Source: Bdellovibrionaceae bacterium UBA2339 (GTDB taxonomy: Bacteria > Bdellovibrionota > Bdellovibrionia > Bdellovibrionales > JAMPXM01). From it: a stretch of 43,900 nt of DNA. Location of the stretch: assembly GCA_002344785.1 (NCBI GenBank), contig DDUL01000055.1, positions 1-43,900 on the forward strand, read 5' to 3'. The position numbers were made by a program, and so were the translations under genes. Shown here piece after piece: positions 1 through 7,171 of this stretch. The first letter of the stretch is position 1. Every line of letters begins with the position of its first letter. Under the pieces are notes generated by a model. That model did not search any database. It worked only from the letters and a program-made list of their open reading frames with translations, and was not told the origin of the DNA.

Positions 1-37
1 GTGCCAACCTCCTCTTCCTTTCTGAAAATCAGGAAAA

Positions 38-51
38 CCGAATCAGTTCGG
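38..51. promoter_or_regulatory. Inverted repeat upstream of the XRE gene, possible operator
   Basis: CCGAA-TCAG-TTCGG forms a 5-bp inverted repeat about 65 bp before the GTG start of the XRE-family gene. Small repressors of this family on mobile elements often bind such sites to control themselves. That this is the operator is inference; the repeat itself is plain in the sequence. Confidence 0.3.
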
Positions 52-116
52 ATAACCGGATTTTCGTGATTCTTGGTTCTATCTGAGCCGATTGGTTTGG
101 CTGGAGGAGTTTTCCT

Positions 117-458
117 GTGTCCAAGCCCGTTCGTAAAAAAAATCAGTCACCTTTTGCAAAGAACCTGAAAGCTATTCTAGCCGAGCGCGGGCTTTCGCAA
201 AAGGCAGCGGCTGAAGTCGCGGGCGTCACACCTGCAACCTTGAATGACTGGCTTGCTGGCTCGGTTCCGAATGACCACATTGCGGTTCAAAGACTGGCTC
301 GGGCTTTGGACTGCTCGTTTGAATGGTTGCTTACAGGGTCCGAAACAAAGCCCGACTCAAAAAGTATTTCGCTGACTGAGCTCTTCGAGTCGGAAATCGA
401 CCCGAGCTTCTCCGGCATCTTTGAGATTTCAGCACGGCGACTTCGCCGAAAGAACTAA
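117..458 (+). CDS. XRE-family helix-turn-helix regulator
   Basis: 113 aa. Residues about 14-72 form a Cro/C1-type helix-turn-helix: the helices around AILAERGLSQKAAAEVAGV and TPATLNDWLAG are the DNA-reading pair, followed by the usual ALDCSFEWLLTG ending of the domain. The start is GTG, chosen because GGAGGAG lies just upstream (about 102-108). The C-terminal 40 residues are acidic then basic and unassigned. It is the first gene of the A+T-richer block that ends in a serine recombinase, so it probably regulates that integrated element, perhaps through the inverted repeat upstream. The next gene begins 10 bp after its stop with its own strong ribosome site, suggesting one transcript. Family is clear; target is unknown. 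Confidence 0.85.
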   Translation: MSKPVRKKNQSPFAKNLKAILAERGLSQKAAAEVAGVTPATLNDWLAGSVPNDHIAVQRLARALDCSFEWLLTGSETKPDSKSISLTELFESEIDPSFSGIFEISARRLRRKN

Positions 459-468
459 GGAGGAAACC

Positions 469-1059
469 CTGAAGACACTCATTTCAATTCTGATCATCGC
501 TTTATCTTTTTCGGTAAGTGCAAAAGAGAAAACAAAATCTAAAGCGAAAGCTGCGGTAACTACTCAGGATGAAGACAAACCGAAAGTAGAACCCGTGCCG
601 GGTGGAGCACGAGCCGACCATGAGTTCTATAAGCGATGGGAGGACTCAATTCGCCATCAGAAGTTCGAGCAGCTTCCTCACTCATCCGTTCTACTTAAAG
701 ACAAAGACCAAATTCAGAGCGACGAGCGGAAGCGTTACATCTTCCAACTGGATACAGCAGCAATCGACCTAAAGAACGAGATTTGGGACGAAGGGTACTA
801 TCACTACGCCTACTCAACCAAAGAGCAAGGCGACTACCTTCTCCAGGTTCACCCAAAGTACCGAAAGTGTTTCGACGACCTGAAAAAGAAGTTCGATTTC
901 ATGCAGTGGGTGGTCTTTCCTCACGGCGACATTGTTGGCCGTAAAGTGATTCGGTTAGAAGCCCCACGACAATGTCTTGGTGACATCAAAGAGTCAACAG
1001 GAGCACGAGTAGCCGACTTCGGGTCTCCACTGGGCACCCAAGAAGAGATGAGAATGTAG
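469..1059 (+). CDS. Exported protein of unknown function, CTG start, possibly frameshifted at its end
   Basis: No family recognised. The frame is open from further upstream, but a perfect AAGGAGG at 457-463 lies 5 bp before a CTG at 469. Reading from that CTG gives a clean signal peptide (KTLISILIIALSFSVSA, cut before KEKTK) and 196 aa, so CTG is the likely start. After the signal comes a Lys-rich stretch, then a charged domain with a few Cys and aromatic residues. The frame stops at 1059. In the -1 frame an acidic coding-like stretch continues with no stop into the next gene. Either the two genes overlap, or one longer gene carries a frameshift. It is cargo of the integrated element. Confidence 0.6.
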   Translation: MKTLISILIIALSFSVSAKEKTKSKAKAAVTTQDEDKPKVEPVPGGARADHEFYKRWEDSIRHQKFEQLPHSSVLLKDKDQIQSDERKRYIFQLDTAAIDLKNEIWDEGYYHYAYSTKEQGDYLLQVHPKYRKCFDDLKKKFDFMQWVVFPHGDIVGRKVIRLEAPRQCLGDIKESTGARVADFGSPLGTQEEMRM

Positions 1060-1139
1060 ATAAAGAGGAAGAAGATAAACAGGAGAAGCAGACAACTGCT
1101 GCGGCTACTGAAGATTCATTTTCCTGGCTTACCGAACCC

Positions 1140-1586
1140 TTGAATAGTGACAACGCAAAATCAGAAGTGATCCGAATGTTGGTTTGGTTTGATCGTAAGC
1201 GTGGACTCACTCAATCTATGCTACCGCAAATCTACGAGAGGATTCGACGGCAGTTTAAACTAAATGAAAAGTCCCAGAGGTACGGAGAGGTAATTGTGTC
1301 ATCGGTCAAACTGACCATCGTATTCCTTAAAACCGCACGGCAACTTCCCAAAATTCTTCAGGATGACGTATCGCTTGAGTTCTATGAGCAATCATTGAAG
1401 AACATCAGAAAACCGTTCGGTGATGATCCGAGATATGTCGAAGCCTACCAACGATGCAAAGACAATACGATGACTGCAGAAGACATCGTTTACATAAAAG
1501 CCAAATCCGAAATCATCAAAGAGAGAAAGCCACTTGATTGGATTGGCGCGAAGGAAGAGCAGTTACTGCGCAAACGAGCGCATTGA
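1140..1586 (+). CDS. Hypothetical protein of the integrated element (start uncertain)
   Basis: 148 aa from a TTG at 1140; no family recognised. It is mostly alpha-helical by eye, basic, with no signal peptide or membrane segment. The reading frame stays open upstream to 984 and the translated upstream part (DENVDKEEEDKQEKQ, then TEDSFSWLTEPL) looks coding. No ATG, GTG or good ribosome site precedes TTG 1140. It may therefore be the C-terminal part of the gene at 469, joined by a -1 shift near 1041-1059, or a separate gene with an unusual start. Its helical, charged C-terminus (KERKPLDWIGAKEEQLLRKR) gives no hint of function. Confidence 0.5.
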   Translation: MNSDNAKSEVIRMLVWFDRKRGLTQSMLPQIYERIRRQFKLNEKSQRYGEVIVSSVKLTIVFLKTARQLPKILQDDVSLEFYEQSLKNIRKPFGDDPRYVEAYQRCKDNTMTAEDIVYIKAKSEIIKERKPLDWIGAKEEQLLRKRAH

Positions 1587-1648
1587 GGTCGGACCGGGGC
1601 GGATTTACCAATTTGTAATCAGACCGGAAAGGAGGTTGCCGATGGGGT

Positions 1649-1918
1649 TTGCAAGCGGATGAACAGAAAAAATGTTCCCTATGTGGCGTTATTAAAGGCG
1701 CAATCGAATTTTACAGTAAAGGCAATCGAACCGAATCGCGGTGCCGACCTTGTGTTCTTGGGATAAAGAAGCGAACTCGGCAATTAAAAAGAGCAGCTTC
1801 AATCAGGAAGCCTCGCGGTCGTGTGATTGATATCTCAACTGTAGTCTTCACTATAGCTCCAGCACAAATCGGTCGCGCTGTTCTTGAAGAATGGACCGAG
1901 TCAGTGATGGGAGAATAG
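1649..1918 (+). CDS. Small two-CxxC zinc-ribbon-like protein
   Basis: 89 aa from TTG 1649. Two CxxC pairs (C9/C12 in CSLC and C32/C35 in CRPC), 19 residues apart, look like a zinc knuckle of the kind at the N-terminus of HNH or endonuclease-VII-like phage proteins, but no HNH motif follows. The C-terminal half is basic (KKRTRQLKRAAS) and probably binds nucleic acid. The start is uncertain: GGAGG at 1631-1635 is better placed for an ATG at 1642, which is out of frame and stops after six codons. The stop TAG is directly followed by the ATG of the recombinase, so the two are probably co-translated and may act together. Confidence 0.6.
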   Translation: MQADEQKKCSLCGVIKGAIEFYSKGNRTESRCRPCVLGIKKRTRQLKRAASIRKPRGRVIDISTVVFTIAPAQIGRAVLEEWTESVMGE

Positions 1919-3622
1919 ATGAAAACAACAGACTTGAGAGGTGTCGGTTACGGTCGAGCGAGCAACTACGACAATTTATTGAACAGCGATGGCTTGCGAA
2001 AGAACGATTCCACGATGGAATCCCAGGAAGCGAGAGTTCGCCTCCATGCGGACCATCTGTCCCAAACAGTCGCGAAGAAATACCGCGTTCTGGAATTTAT
2101 CGGTGACGAAGGTTTTTCAGGAAAGAACTCAAAGCGACCAGGTTACCAAAAGCTTCTTCGTTTGGTTCGCTCAGGTCAGATTCAGTTCATCATCGCTACA
2201 GAGCTGAGTCGCTTGAGTCGATCCGTCATCGACTTTCTTGAGCTTGTACGTCTCTGCGAGCAAAACAACGTCGCCATCATCATCATTGGTCTGAACATCG
2301 ATACCAGCAGTCCGTTCGGCAAGATGTTGGTTGTGATCCTAGTTGCCCTCGCAGAGTTTGAGCGCGAGATGACTCGAGTCCGAGGAATAAATAATGCCCT
2401 CACGAGGCTTTTTAATGATGGAAAAATTAACGGAGCGAGTGAAATATTAGGCTTGGTGCGAGACCCAAATCGCAAAGGTCACTTCGTTCATGATCCAGAG
2501 GGCATTAGAAAATTAGAAGGTGTGCTCAAGCTGCTTTTGAAATTCTCAAGCAAGAAGAAAGTGCTCGCTGCTGCTAAAGAAATTGGACTGACTGACCCGA
2601 ATGGCAAAGAAATCACGATGCGCGTTCTTGATGGAGTCATCGAAAACATCCAGTGGCGTTATCGAGGTAGATGGAGAGTTGATCTCGATAAGCATTACAG
2701 AGGACAGAATGCACTTCCTACTGAAGAGAAGCAGTTGATTGTAAAGCTCCCCCATGGTCCGGTCGTCGATGAAAGCCTTCTCGATCAGGTTCATGACAAA
2801 CTTGAGAGATGCGCCCGAAAGCCAATCAAGGCTGGAAAGAATGGTCACATTTACCTGCTCTCAAATTTGTTGGTGGCGAAAGATGGATCAAAGTTTCAAG
2901 GGCAACCTGGCAAAGACATTCGGTACTACTTCAATCCAACTCAGAAACTTCGAATCCGCTGTGAAGAACTCGATAGAACGATCATCACCGAAGTGAAGAA
3001 ACAAGTTCATGATGACTCTCGCTTTGCGGAACTCGTAGAAGCGTCAGTTAAACGCCGGCAGATCGACCTGCCAAAAGTGGAAGATGAAATTCGAGCACCG
3101 CAAAAGTCCTTAGATGAACTCGAAGATAAGAATCAAAAACTGAGCGCACGGTTGCTTGCTGCAGAAAGCTTGGACGACAATTTGATGCGATGGATGTCAG
3201 ACCAAGTCGTCGCACTCCAGAACGCAAAACAATTCAAAATCAGAGAACTTGAATCACTGAAGAACAAACGATCAGAGATTTTGGACGAGAGCGGTCTTCG
3301 CGATATCCAGAAGCAGGTTAAAAAAGCGCTTCAAGGATTTGATGGGCTAACTCGAGTTCAACAAAGAACACTGCTCGAAAAGATCATCAGCAAAATCACG
3401 GTTGTATCGGATAAAGAAATTGAAATTCGATTGTTTGATGGATCTGATCCTGGGGTTGTCACCGTCATCCCAGGGAGGACACCCAAGTTAGATTTGGGTG
3501 AAAATGGCGGGGTGGTCTCGGCGGGGCCCAGCGCCGTGGCGCTCCCCGCCTCGCTCTCACCCGCGGACGCCCAAGGCGTTCCTGAGAGTTTCGGAATCTC
3601 GATCACCGAGCGGTTAAAATAA
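1919..3622 (+). CDS. Large serine recombinase (site-specific integrase)
   Basis: 567 aa. The N-terminal resolvase domain (about 8-160) has the nucleophile serine S15 in YGRAS with R13, the ELSRLSRS segment (R98, R101; the usual Asp before the first Arg is Ser here), and the long-helix signature PFGKMLVVILVALAEFERE. A recombinase domain follows (about 165-300), then a region that aligns with the zinc beta-ribbon by its YLLSNLL start but lacks the zinc cysteines, then a coiled coil (about 380-460). The last ~38 residues are encoded by GC-rich DNA starting at a 15-bp copy of the neighbouring tRNA-Asp 3' end, so the tail looks acquired at the integration junction. It probably integrates and excises the element holding the four genes before it. 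The ATG directly follows the previous stop. Confidence 0.9.
   Translation: MKTTDLRGVGYGRASNYDNLLNSDGLRKNDSTMESQEARVRLHADHLSQTVAKKYRVLEFIGDEGFSGKNSKRPGYQKLLRLVRSGQIQFIIATELSRLSRSVIDFLELVRLCEQNNVAIIIIGLNIDTSSPFGKMLVVILVALAEFEREMTRVRGINNALTRLFNDGKINGASEILGLVRDPNRKGHFVHDPEGIRKLEGVLKLLLKFSSKKKVLAAAKEIGLTDPNGKEITMRVLDGVIENIQWRYRGRWRVDLDKHYRGQNALPTEEKQLIVKLPHGPVVDESLLDQVHDKLERCARKPIKAGKNGHIYLLSNLLVAKDGSKFQGQPGKDIRYYFNPTQKLRIRCEELDRTIITEVKKQVHDDSRFAELVEASVKRRQIDLPKVEDEIRAPQKSLDELEDKNQKLSARLLAAESLDDNLMRWMSDQVVALQNAKQFKIRELESLKNKRSEILDESGLRDIQKQVKKALQGFDGLTRVQQRTLLEKIISKITVVSDKEIEIRLFDGSDPGVVTVIPGRTPKLDLGENGGVVSAGPSAVALPASLSPADAQGVPESFGISITERLK
3501..3515. repeat. Direct repeat copy 1 (tRNA-Asp 3'-end duplicate), possible att site
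   Basis: AAAATGGCGGGGTGG is identical to 3653-3667, which covers the CCA end and the start of the acceptor/T-arm of tRNA-Asp. It lies inside the recombinase coding region at the point where composition changes from A+T-rich to strongly GC-rich. A duplicated tRNA 3' end is a usual mark of integration. That this is an attachment core is inference. Confidence 0.5.
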
Positions 3623-3648
3623 AAAACCACCCGAGTGGGTGGTTTTTT
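3621..3648. terminator. Bidirectional Rho-independent terminator
   Basis: A 12-bp perfect stem (AAAAAACCACCC / GGGTGGTTTTTT) with a GAGT loop. It has a T-run on either strand, so it can end both the recombinase transcript (+) and the tRNA-Asp transcript (-). Confidence 0.85.
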
Positions 3649-3652
3649 ATTT

Positions 3653-3667
3653 AAAATGGCGGGGTGG
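3653..3667. repeat. Direct repeat copy 2 (at the tRNA-Asp 3' end)
   Basis: Same 15 bases as 3501-3515. Positions 3657-3667 are the complement of the tRNA-Asp CCA end, discriminator and first acceptor bases. Confidence 0.5.
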
Positions 3668-3733
3668 ACGGGACTCGAACCCGCGGCCTCCGCCGTGACA
3701 GGGCGGCGTTATAACCAACTTAACTACCACCCC
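3657..3733 (-). tRNA. tRNA-Asp (anticodon GTC)
   Basis: Read on the minus strand, a 77-nt cloverleaf: acceptor GGGGTGG pairs with CCACCCC, discriminator G, encoded CCA. The anticodon stem CCGCC/GGCGG encloses CTGTCAC, giving anticodon GTC. The T-arm is GCGGG-TTCGAGT-CCCGT. Its 3' end faces the serine recombinase and is partly duplicated at 3501-3515, as expected of an integration target. A promoter-like pair lies upstream at 3758-3786. Confidence 0.95.
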
Positions 3734-3757
3734 GCGTGGTAGAGCCGAGAGACGACG

Positions 3758-3786
3758 AAAGTAGCCAAAAGCCCGGCGGGCATCAA
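3758..3786 (-). promoter_or_regulatory. Sigma70-type promoter for tRNA-Asp
   Basis: On the minus strand TTGATG (-35, 3786-3781), a 17-bp spacer and TACTTT (-10, 3763-3758). The -10 ends 24 bp before the tRNA 5' end, a normal distance. Matches to consensus are partial. Confidence 0.5.
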
Positions 3787-3939
3787 GTGTTTTCCCGCCC
3801 GAAAGCGAAGGAATTGGGATCTAAAGCCCTGAGCCGCCTGGATTTTGCGCAATACGGAGGCTTGCCTTGCAAGCCAAACGGCGTCTTAATTCTAGCTCAA
3901 GGTCACACAGCGACCGATTCAACTCAAAGGAAGGGTTAT

Positions 3940-4281
3940 ATGCGTTTGTTTTCAGCACTGGTTTTGGCGGCGGCTCTCTCCCCGATCTCGGCATTTGCAG
4001 CCGACAATGTCGAAGTGAAAGTCACAGGCATGACTTGCGGCGCTTGCGTCAGCAAAGTTCAAGACGCCTTGGCGAAACTCGGCGGCGTGGAAAAAGGCAC
4101 AGTGAAGGTCGAGCTCGCGGGCAACAAAGCGACACTGATGGTGGCAAAACTCGACGACAAGATGAAGACCGCGATCACGGATGCCGTGAAAGCCGCCGGT
4201 TACACCGCGACTGAAGTGGCCATGACCACAGCCGCTGCCGCTCCTGCGACAACCGAAACCAAGAAGACCAAGAAGAACTGA
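3940..4281 (+). CDS. Periplasmic heavy-metal-associated (HMA) domain protein
   Basis: 113 aa. An N-terminal signal peptide (cut after AFA, about residue 20) precedes a ~70-residue HMA domain. The metal-binding motif is GMTCGAC, with C33 and C36 as the thiol pair; domains of this kind bind Cu(I), Hg(II) or similar soft metals. The layout resembles MerP-like or periplasmic copper-chaperone proteins. The tail after residue 90 is Ala/Thr-rich and ends in KKTKKN. The start is ATG at 3940, after AAAGGAAGGG; a longer open frame upstream has no such site. The gene stands alone, with its own terminator at 4327-4359 and no transporter gene beside it, so the metal and partner are unknown. Confidence 0.85.
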   Translation: MRLFSALVLAAALSPISAFAADNVEVKVTGMTCGACVSKVQDALAKLGGVEKGTVKVELAGNKATLMVAKLDDKMKTAITDAVKAAGYTATEVAMTTAAAAPATTETKKTKKN

Positions 4282-4326
4282 TCGAAAGCCAACTTTCGCC
4301 GCCGCTCGAAGTGAGCGAGCGAACTC

Positions 4327-4359
4327 AGCGCGCGTTGCTCGGCAGCGCGCGCTTTTTTA
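4327..4359 (+). terminator. Rho-independent terminator of the HMA gene
   Basis: AGCGCGCG pairs with CGCGCGCT around an 11-nt loop, followed by TTTTTTATTTTT. The T-run overlaps the stop codon of the convergent membrane-protein gene. Confidence 0.8.
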
Positions 4360-4803
4360 TTTTTCTTCGTCGTGGCGGCTTTGGCGAATCGCGAACCAAA
4401 GCAAAGAGCCAAAGCTCACGCTGATTGAGACGATCAATCCGATCAGATTGAAGCGCGTCGAATCGATGGCGTAACTTAAGCCAAAGTAGAGCACGAAGGC
4501 TTTTAAGATAATCAGGCTTTGAAATGCGCTCCAGATGAAGCGAAACATCGACGCTGGTCGCGCCGGTTGGGGCGCTTCGGGCGCACCCGGTGCGCGACTT
4601 TCGACGCCCCAATGTCCCGAGCGATGAAAGTCGATCACCCAATCGCGCCACTCGCTTTCACTGGGTGCTGAACCCAGTTCGCGCTGGCGGCTTTCGAGCA
4701 GAGTGAGGATTTGCGCTTGGGCCTCGGGCGAGAAATGCCGACCTCCCGTGAGGCAAAACAAGTCGCTTTGCGCGCGGGCCTCCAGCTCAGCTCTCGTCCA
4801 CAT
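4357..4803 (-). CDS. Small membrane protein, last gene of the aminophenol-type operon
   Basis: 148 aa; no family recognised. The N-terminal ~85 residues are soluble and helical, with a Pro/Ala-rich hinge (SRAPGAPEAPQPARPAS). Two membrane segments follow (about 91-112 and 118-139) and a short charged C-terminus. The ATG at 4803 is chosen because AAGGTGG lies 6 bp before it; a GTG at 4818 would overlap the previous stop (GTGA) but has no good site. It lies 11 bp after the dioxygenase-deaminase fusion and is the last gene of the run, so it is probably co-transcribed. Whether it serves transport, anchoring or nothing related is unknown. Confidence 0.7.
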   Translation of the reverse strand: MWTRAELEARAQSDLFCLTGGRHFSPEAQAQILTLLESRQRELGSAPSESEWRDWVIDFHRSGHWGVESRAPGAPEAPQPARPASMFRFIWSAFQSLIILKAFVLYFGLSYAIDSTRFNLIGLIVSISVSFGSLLWFAIRQSRHDEEK

Positions 4804-4814
4804 CACGGCCACCT

Positions 4815-6248
4815 TCACTCACCCAAGTAAGCGGTGACTTTCAGCTCCACACAGATCGGCGTGGGAAGTGCTGTCACTTCGACGGTTGTGCGCGTGGGGT
4901 TGCAGCCCCAAGCTCCGCCGACGCCAAAGTACTGCGCGTAAACTTTGTTGAAGCGCTGAAAGTCGCGCTTCATGTCAGTGAGGTAAACTTGCACATCGAC
5001 AATCTTGGCGGTGGAAACTTTGGCTTCGTCGAGCACGGCCTTGATGTTTTTGAGCACAGCTTCGGTTTGCAAGACCACATCGTGGTGCAAGACTTCACCC
5101 TCTGCTCCGAAGCTGACTCCGGGGATCTCGCTGGTTCCGGGTTGACGTGGACCGACGCCGCTCAAGAACAAAAAATCACCGACACGCTTGGCGTGCGGAT
5201 AAGGACCGACGGGTGCTGGCGCACTCGATGCGGCGATCTCGCTGGCGTCTCGCGCGTGCGCCTCAAACGTGACGATGTTGGGCGAGGCCGATGGCCGCTC
5301 GGCACCTGAAGCTTGAGACTTCGCCGTTGCACTTTTGGCTCGTGCCTGATCGCGCTCGCGATCCATGCGTTCCACCAAGTCAGCTTCGTCGTTCACCCAT
5401 CCTGGAATGGAGCGGATGAGCTGCGTGGGCTTCAAGCTCACAAGTGCCGCACCTGTTCCGTAAATGGGTTGGTACTCATGCACCTGGCCGGTGAAGGAAT
5501 TATGTTTCCCTGTTAAACCATTCAGCCACCAGATCGCGCGAAAGCCCATGTCGGCGTTAGCTTGGCGATTGTACTCGCGCGCGACTTCGCTCACGTCTTC
5601 AAGACGACCTTCGCCAAGAATTTCGAGAATCTTGCGATTCCATTCATCGTCTTTTTGCGAAGAGAGAAAGTCTTTTTCGAGGGGCAAGTCATCAGTGTGA
5701 TAACGACTTGAAAGTCCCGTCACCACCACGATTGCGACTTTTTTGCCGAAGGCCTCGATCGCGCGCATGCCGGCTTGGCCGATGCTCAGCGTTTCTTGTT
5801 TCTCTGCGTACATGTTGCAAGAGACCATGGCCTCAGGCAGGCGATTGTCGGGATTCAAGAACTGATGGGCAACGACGGTTCCCGTATCGATGGGAAAGCC
5901 TTTGTAATTCACTTCGCGCACGGTGTGGCCCATGGCTTTCACTTCGCGCGCGTAAAGTGAGGCGAACGCGGGATCGACGCGCATTTTATAGCGGATGCTT
6001 CCGAGATCATGCCAATTGTGATCGACCAAAACCCACTCGGGGCTTGGGTCAGCTTGGAAGGAGTAACCAAGAACCGTCAGCCACTGTGTGGAGAAGTACA
6101 GAATGTACTCGGCCTGACTTTGCTGAATTTCTTCACGCACGCGCTGAAAGGCCTCGGCGAGTTTTTTGTAACCCGGATTACGATGGGCCGCGAGATAAGG
6201 GTGAGGCAATCCCGGAACGATGTAGCAAGCCGTTACGAGTTGATTCAT
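4815..6248 (-). CDS. Fusion: LigB-type dioxygenase alpha subunit + RidA/2-aminomuconate deaminase-like domain
   Basis: 477 aa. Residues about 1-285 are a LigB-family extradiol dioxygenase subunit resembling AmnA, the non-catalytic alpha chain of 2-aminophenol 1,6-dioxygenase. It keeps GLPHP (H16), but where the catalytic chain has HSPHW it has FSTQW (Q55), so the iron site is incomplete. A ~55-residue charged, Ala/Ser-rich linker follows. Residues about 341-477 are a RidA/YjgF domain with PVGPYPHA, a SG-GP strand and the NPTRTTVEV strand carrying the conserved Arg (about 453). 2-Aminomuconate deaminase (AmnD) belongs to this fold. The fusion would couple ring cleavage and deamination, which is inference. 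ATG 6248 overlaps the previous stop (ATGA) with GGAGG 7 bp upstream. Confidence 0.8.
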   Translation of the reverse strand: MNQLVTACYIVPGLPHPYLAAHRNPGYKKLAEAFQRVREEIQQSQAEYILYFSTQWLTVLGYSFQADPSPEWVLVDHNWHDLGSIRYKMRVDPAFASLYAREVKAMGHTVREVNYKGFPIDTGTVVAHQFLNPDNRLPEAMVSCNMYAEKQETLSIGQAGMRAIEAFGKKVAIVVVTGLSSRYHTDDLPLEKDFLSSQKDDEWNRKILEILGEGRLEDVSEVAREYNRQANADMGFRAIWWLNGLTGKHNSFTGQVHEYQPIYGTGAALVSLKPTQLIRSIPGWVNDEADLVERMDRERDQARAKSATAKSQASGAERPSASPNIVTFEAHARDASEIAASSAPAPVGPYPHAKRVGDFLFLSGVGPRQPGTSEIPGVSFGAEGEVLHHDVVLQTEAVLKNIKAVLDEAKVSTAKIVDVQVYLTDMKRDFQRFNKVYAQYFGVGGAWGCNPTRTTVEVTALPTPICVELKVTAYLGE

Positions 6249-7171
6249 GCTCGCACCTCCGAAACCTTGACCTCGCCTTGCGCATGCGTCCAGTGATCCC
6301 ACTCGACCACGGCATTGCCGGTGCCGATCACACTGCCGTAGGCATGCACTTCAGCCGGATAGCTTGGAAAGCCGAGCGAAGAAAGCATCCACGTCAGAGC
6401 GCCGGCCTTAACTTCGGCCAAAGCCATATCCATAAACTCAGGCAAACAATCCACGAGCTCGCGCGATCGCCCTTCGCGCATGAGCTTTAAGATTTCCATA
6501 TCCCAAAGATACTGACCATGATGATAGATGTGCTCTTTGCTCATATCTTCGGGGATCTCAGGCTCGCTGGTGAAATGTCGATGCGACATGGAGTTGCTCG
6601 CGAGCAATACGGCGCGCTTTCCGCTTCGCGCGATGGCGCGCGCCGTGGCCTCGCCCAGGCGTTCCATCTGCTGCTGCCCCACTTCGTTGGAAAAATAGTA
6701 GGGCGAGTTGTTCGATGAAATGCAGACGACAGGAATGTCGAATGCAGGATTGGCGAGGTAGCAACTGGTGATCGCGCCGTAGTCGATGCGGAAGTCAGGG
6801 TTCTTCATCACCTTCATGATGAGACCCGACTTCTGCCCCTCTTCGTGAATCAAAGTGGAAAGCTCCACATCGATCTTCAGGTCATAGTGAAAGCGAAACA
6901 GATGCGGGAAAATCGGATCAACGGAAAGACCTTTGAAGTGAGGAAGGCCCAGCACGTGATGTCCGACTGTCGTCATCCAGTGCGGCGAATGCACGAGCAG
7001 CACGTCGGGTTTTTTTGCAAGAATGCTTTTTTGCAGGCGCTCGTATCCCCAGCGCAGAACTTCCCAACCGCCTTCGGAGCGAGGCTCGTTTTGCGGAGGG
7101 TTACTGGCGTACACGAGATGCGGAGGATGCGGAGCCAGAACACCGGCAATGATTTTTCCATCGTGACTCAT
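6245..7171 (-). CDS. 2-aminophenol 1,6-dioxygenase-type catalytic (beta) subunit, LigB family
   Basis: 308 aa, normal length for AmnB-type catalytic subunits. These open the ring of 2-aminophenols between C1 and C6 with Fe(II) and O2, giving 2-aminomuconate 6-semialdehyde. Candidate iron ligands are H15 (APHPPH), H64 (HSPHW) and E253 (ALAEVKAG). As I recall, these sit two residues after H13, H62 and E251 of the Comamonas enzyme. The SMSHRHF segment (H197, H199) fits the catalytic-base region. The partner alpha chain is the next gene. ATG 7171 overlaps the dehydrogenase stop (ATGA) and has GGAG 7 bp upstream. The natural substrate could be 2-aminophenol or a substituted form such as amino-hydroxybenzoate. 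Confidence 0.85.
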   Translation of the reverse strand: MSHDGKIIAGVLAPHPPHLVYASNPPQNEPRSEGGWEVLRWGYERLQKSILAKKPDVLLVHSPHWMTTVGHHVLGLPHFKGLSVDPIFPHLFRFHYDLKIDVELSTLIHEEGQKSGLIMKVMKNPDFRIDYGAITSCYLANPAFDIPVVCISSNNSPYYFSNEVGQQQMERLGEATARAIARSGKRAVLLASNSMSHRHFTSEPEIPEDMSKEHIYHHGQYLWDMEILKLMREGRSRELVDCLPEFMDMALAEVKAGALTWMLSSLGFPSYPAEVHAYGSVIGTGNAVVEWDHWTHAQGEVKVSEVRA

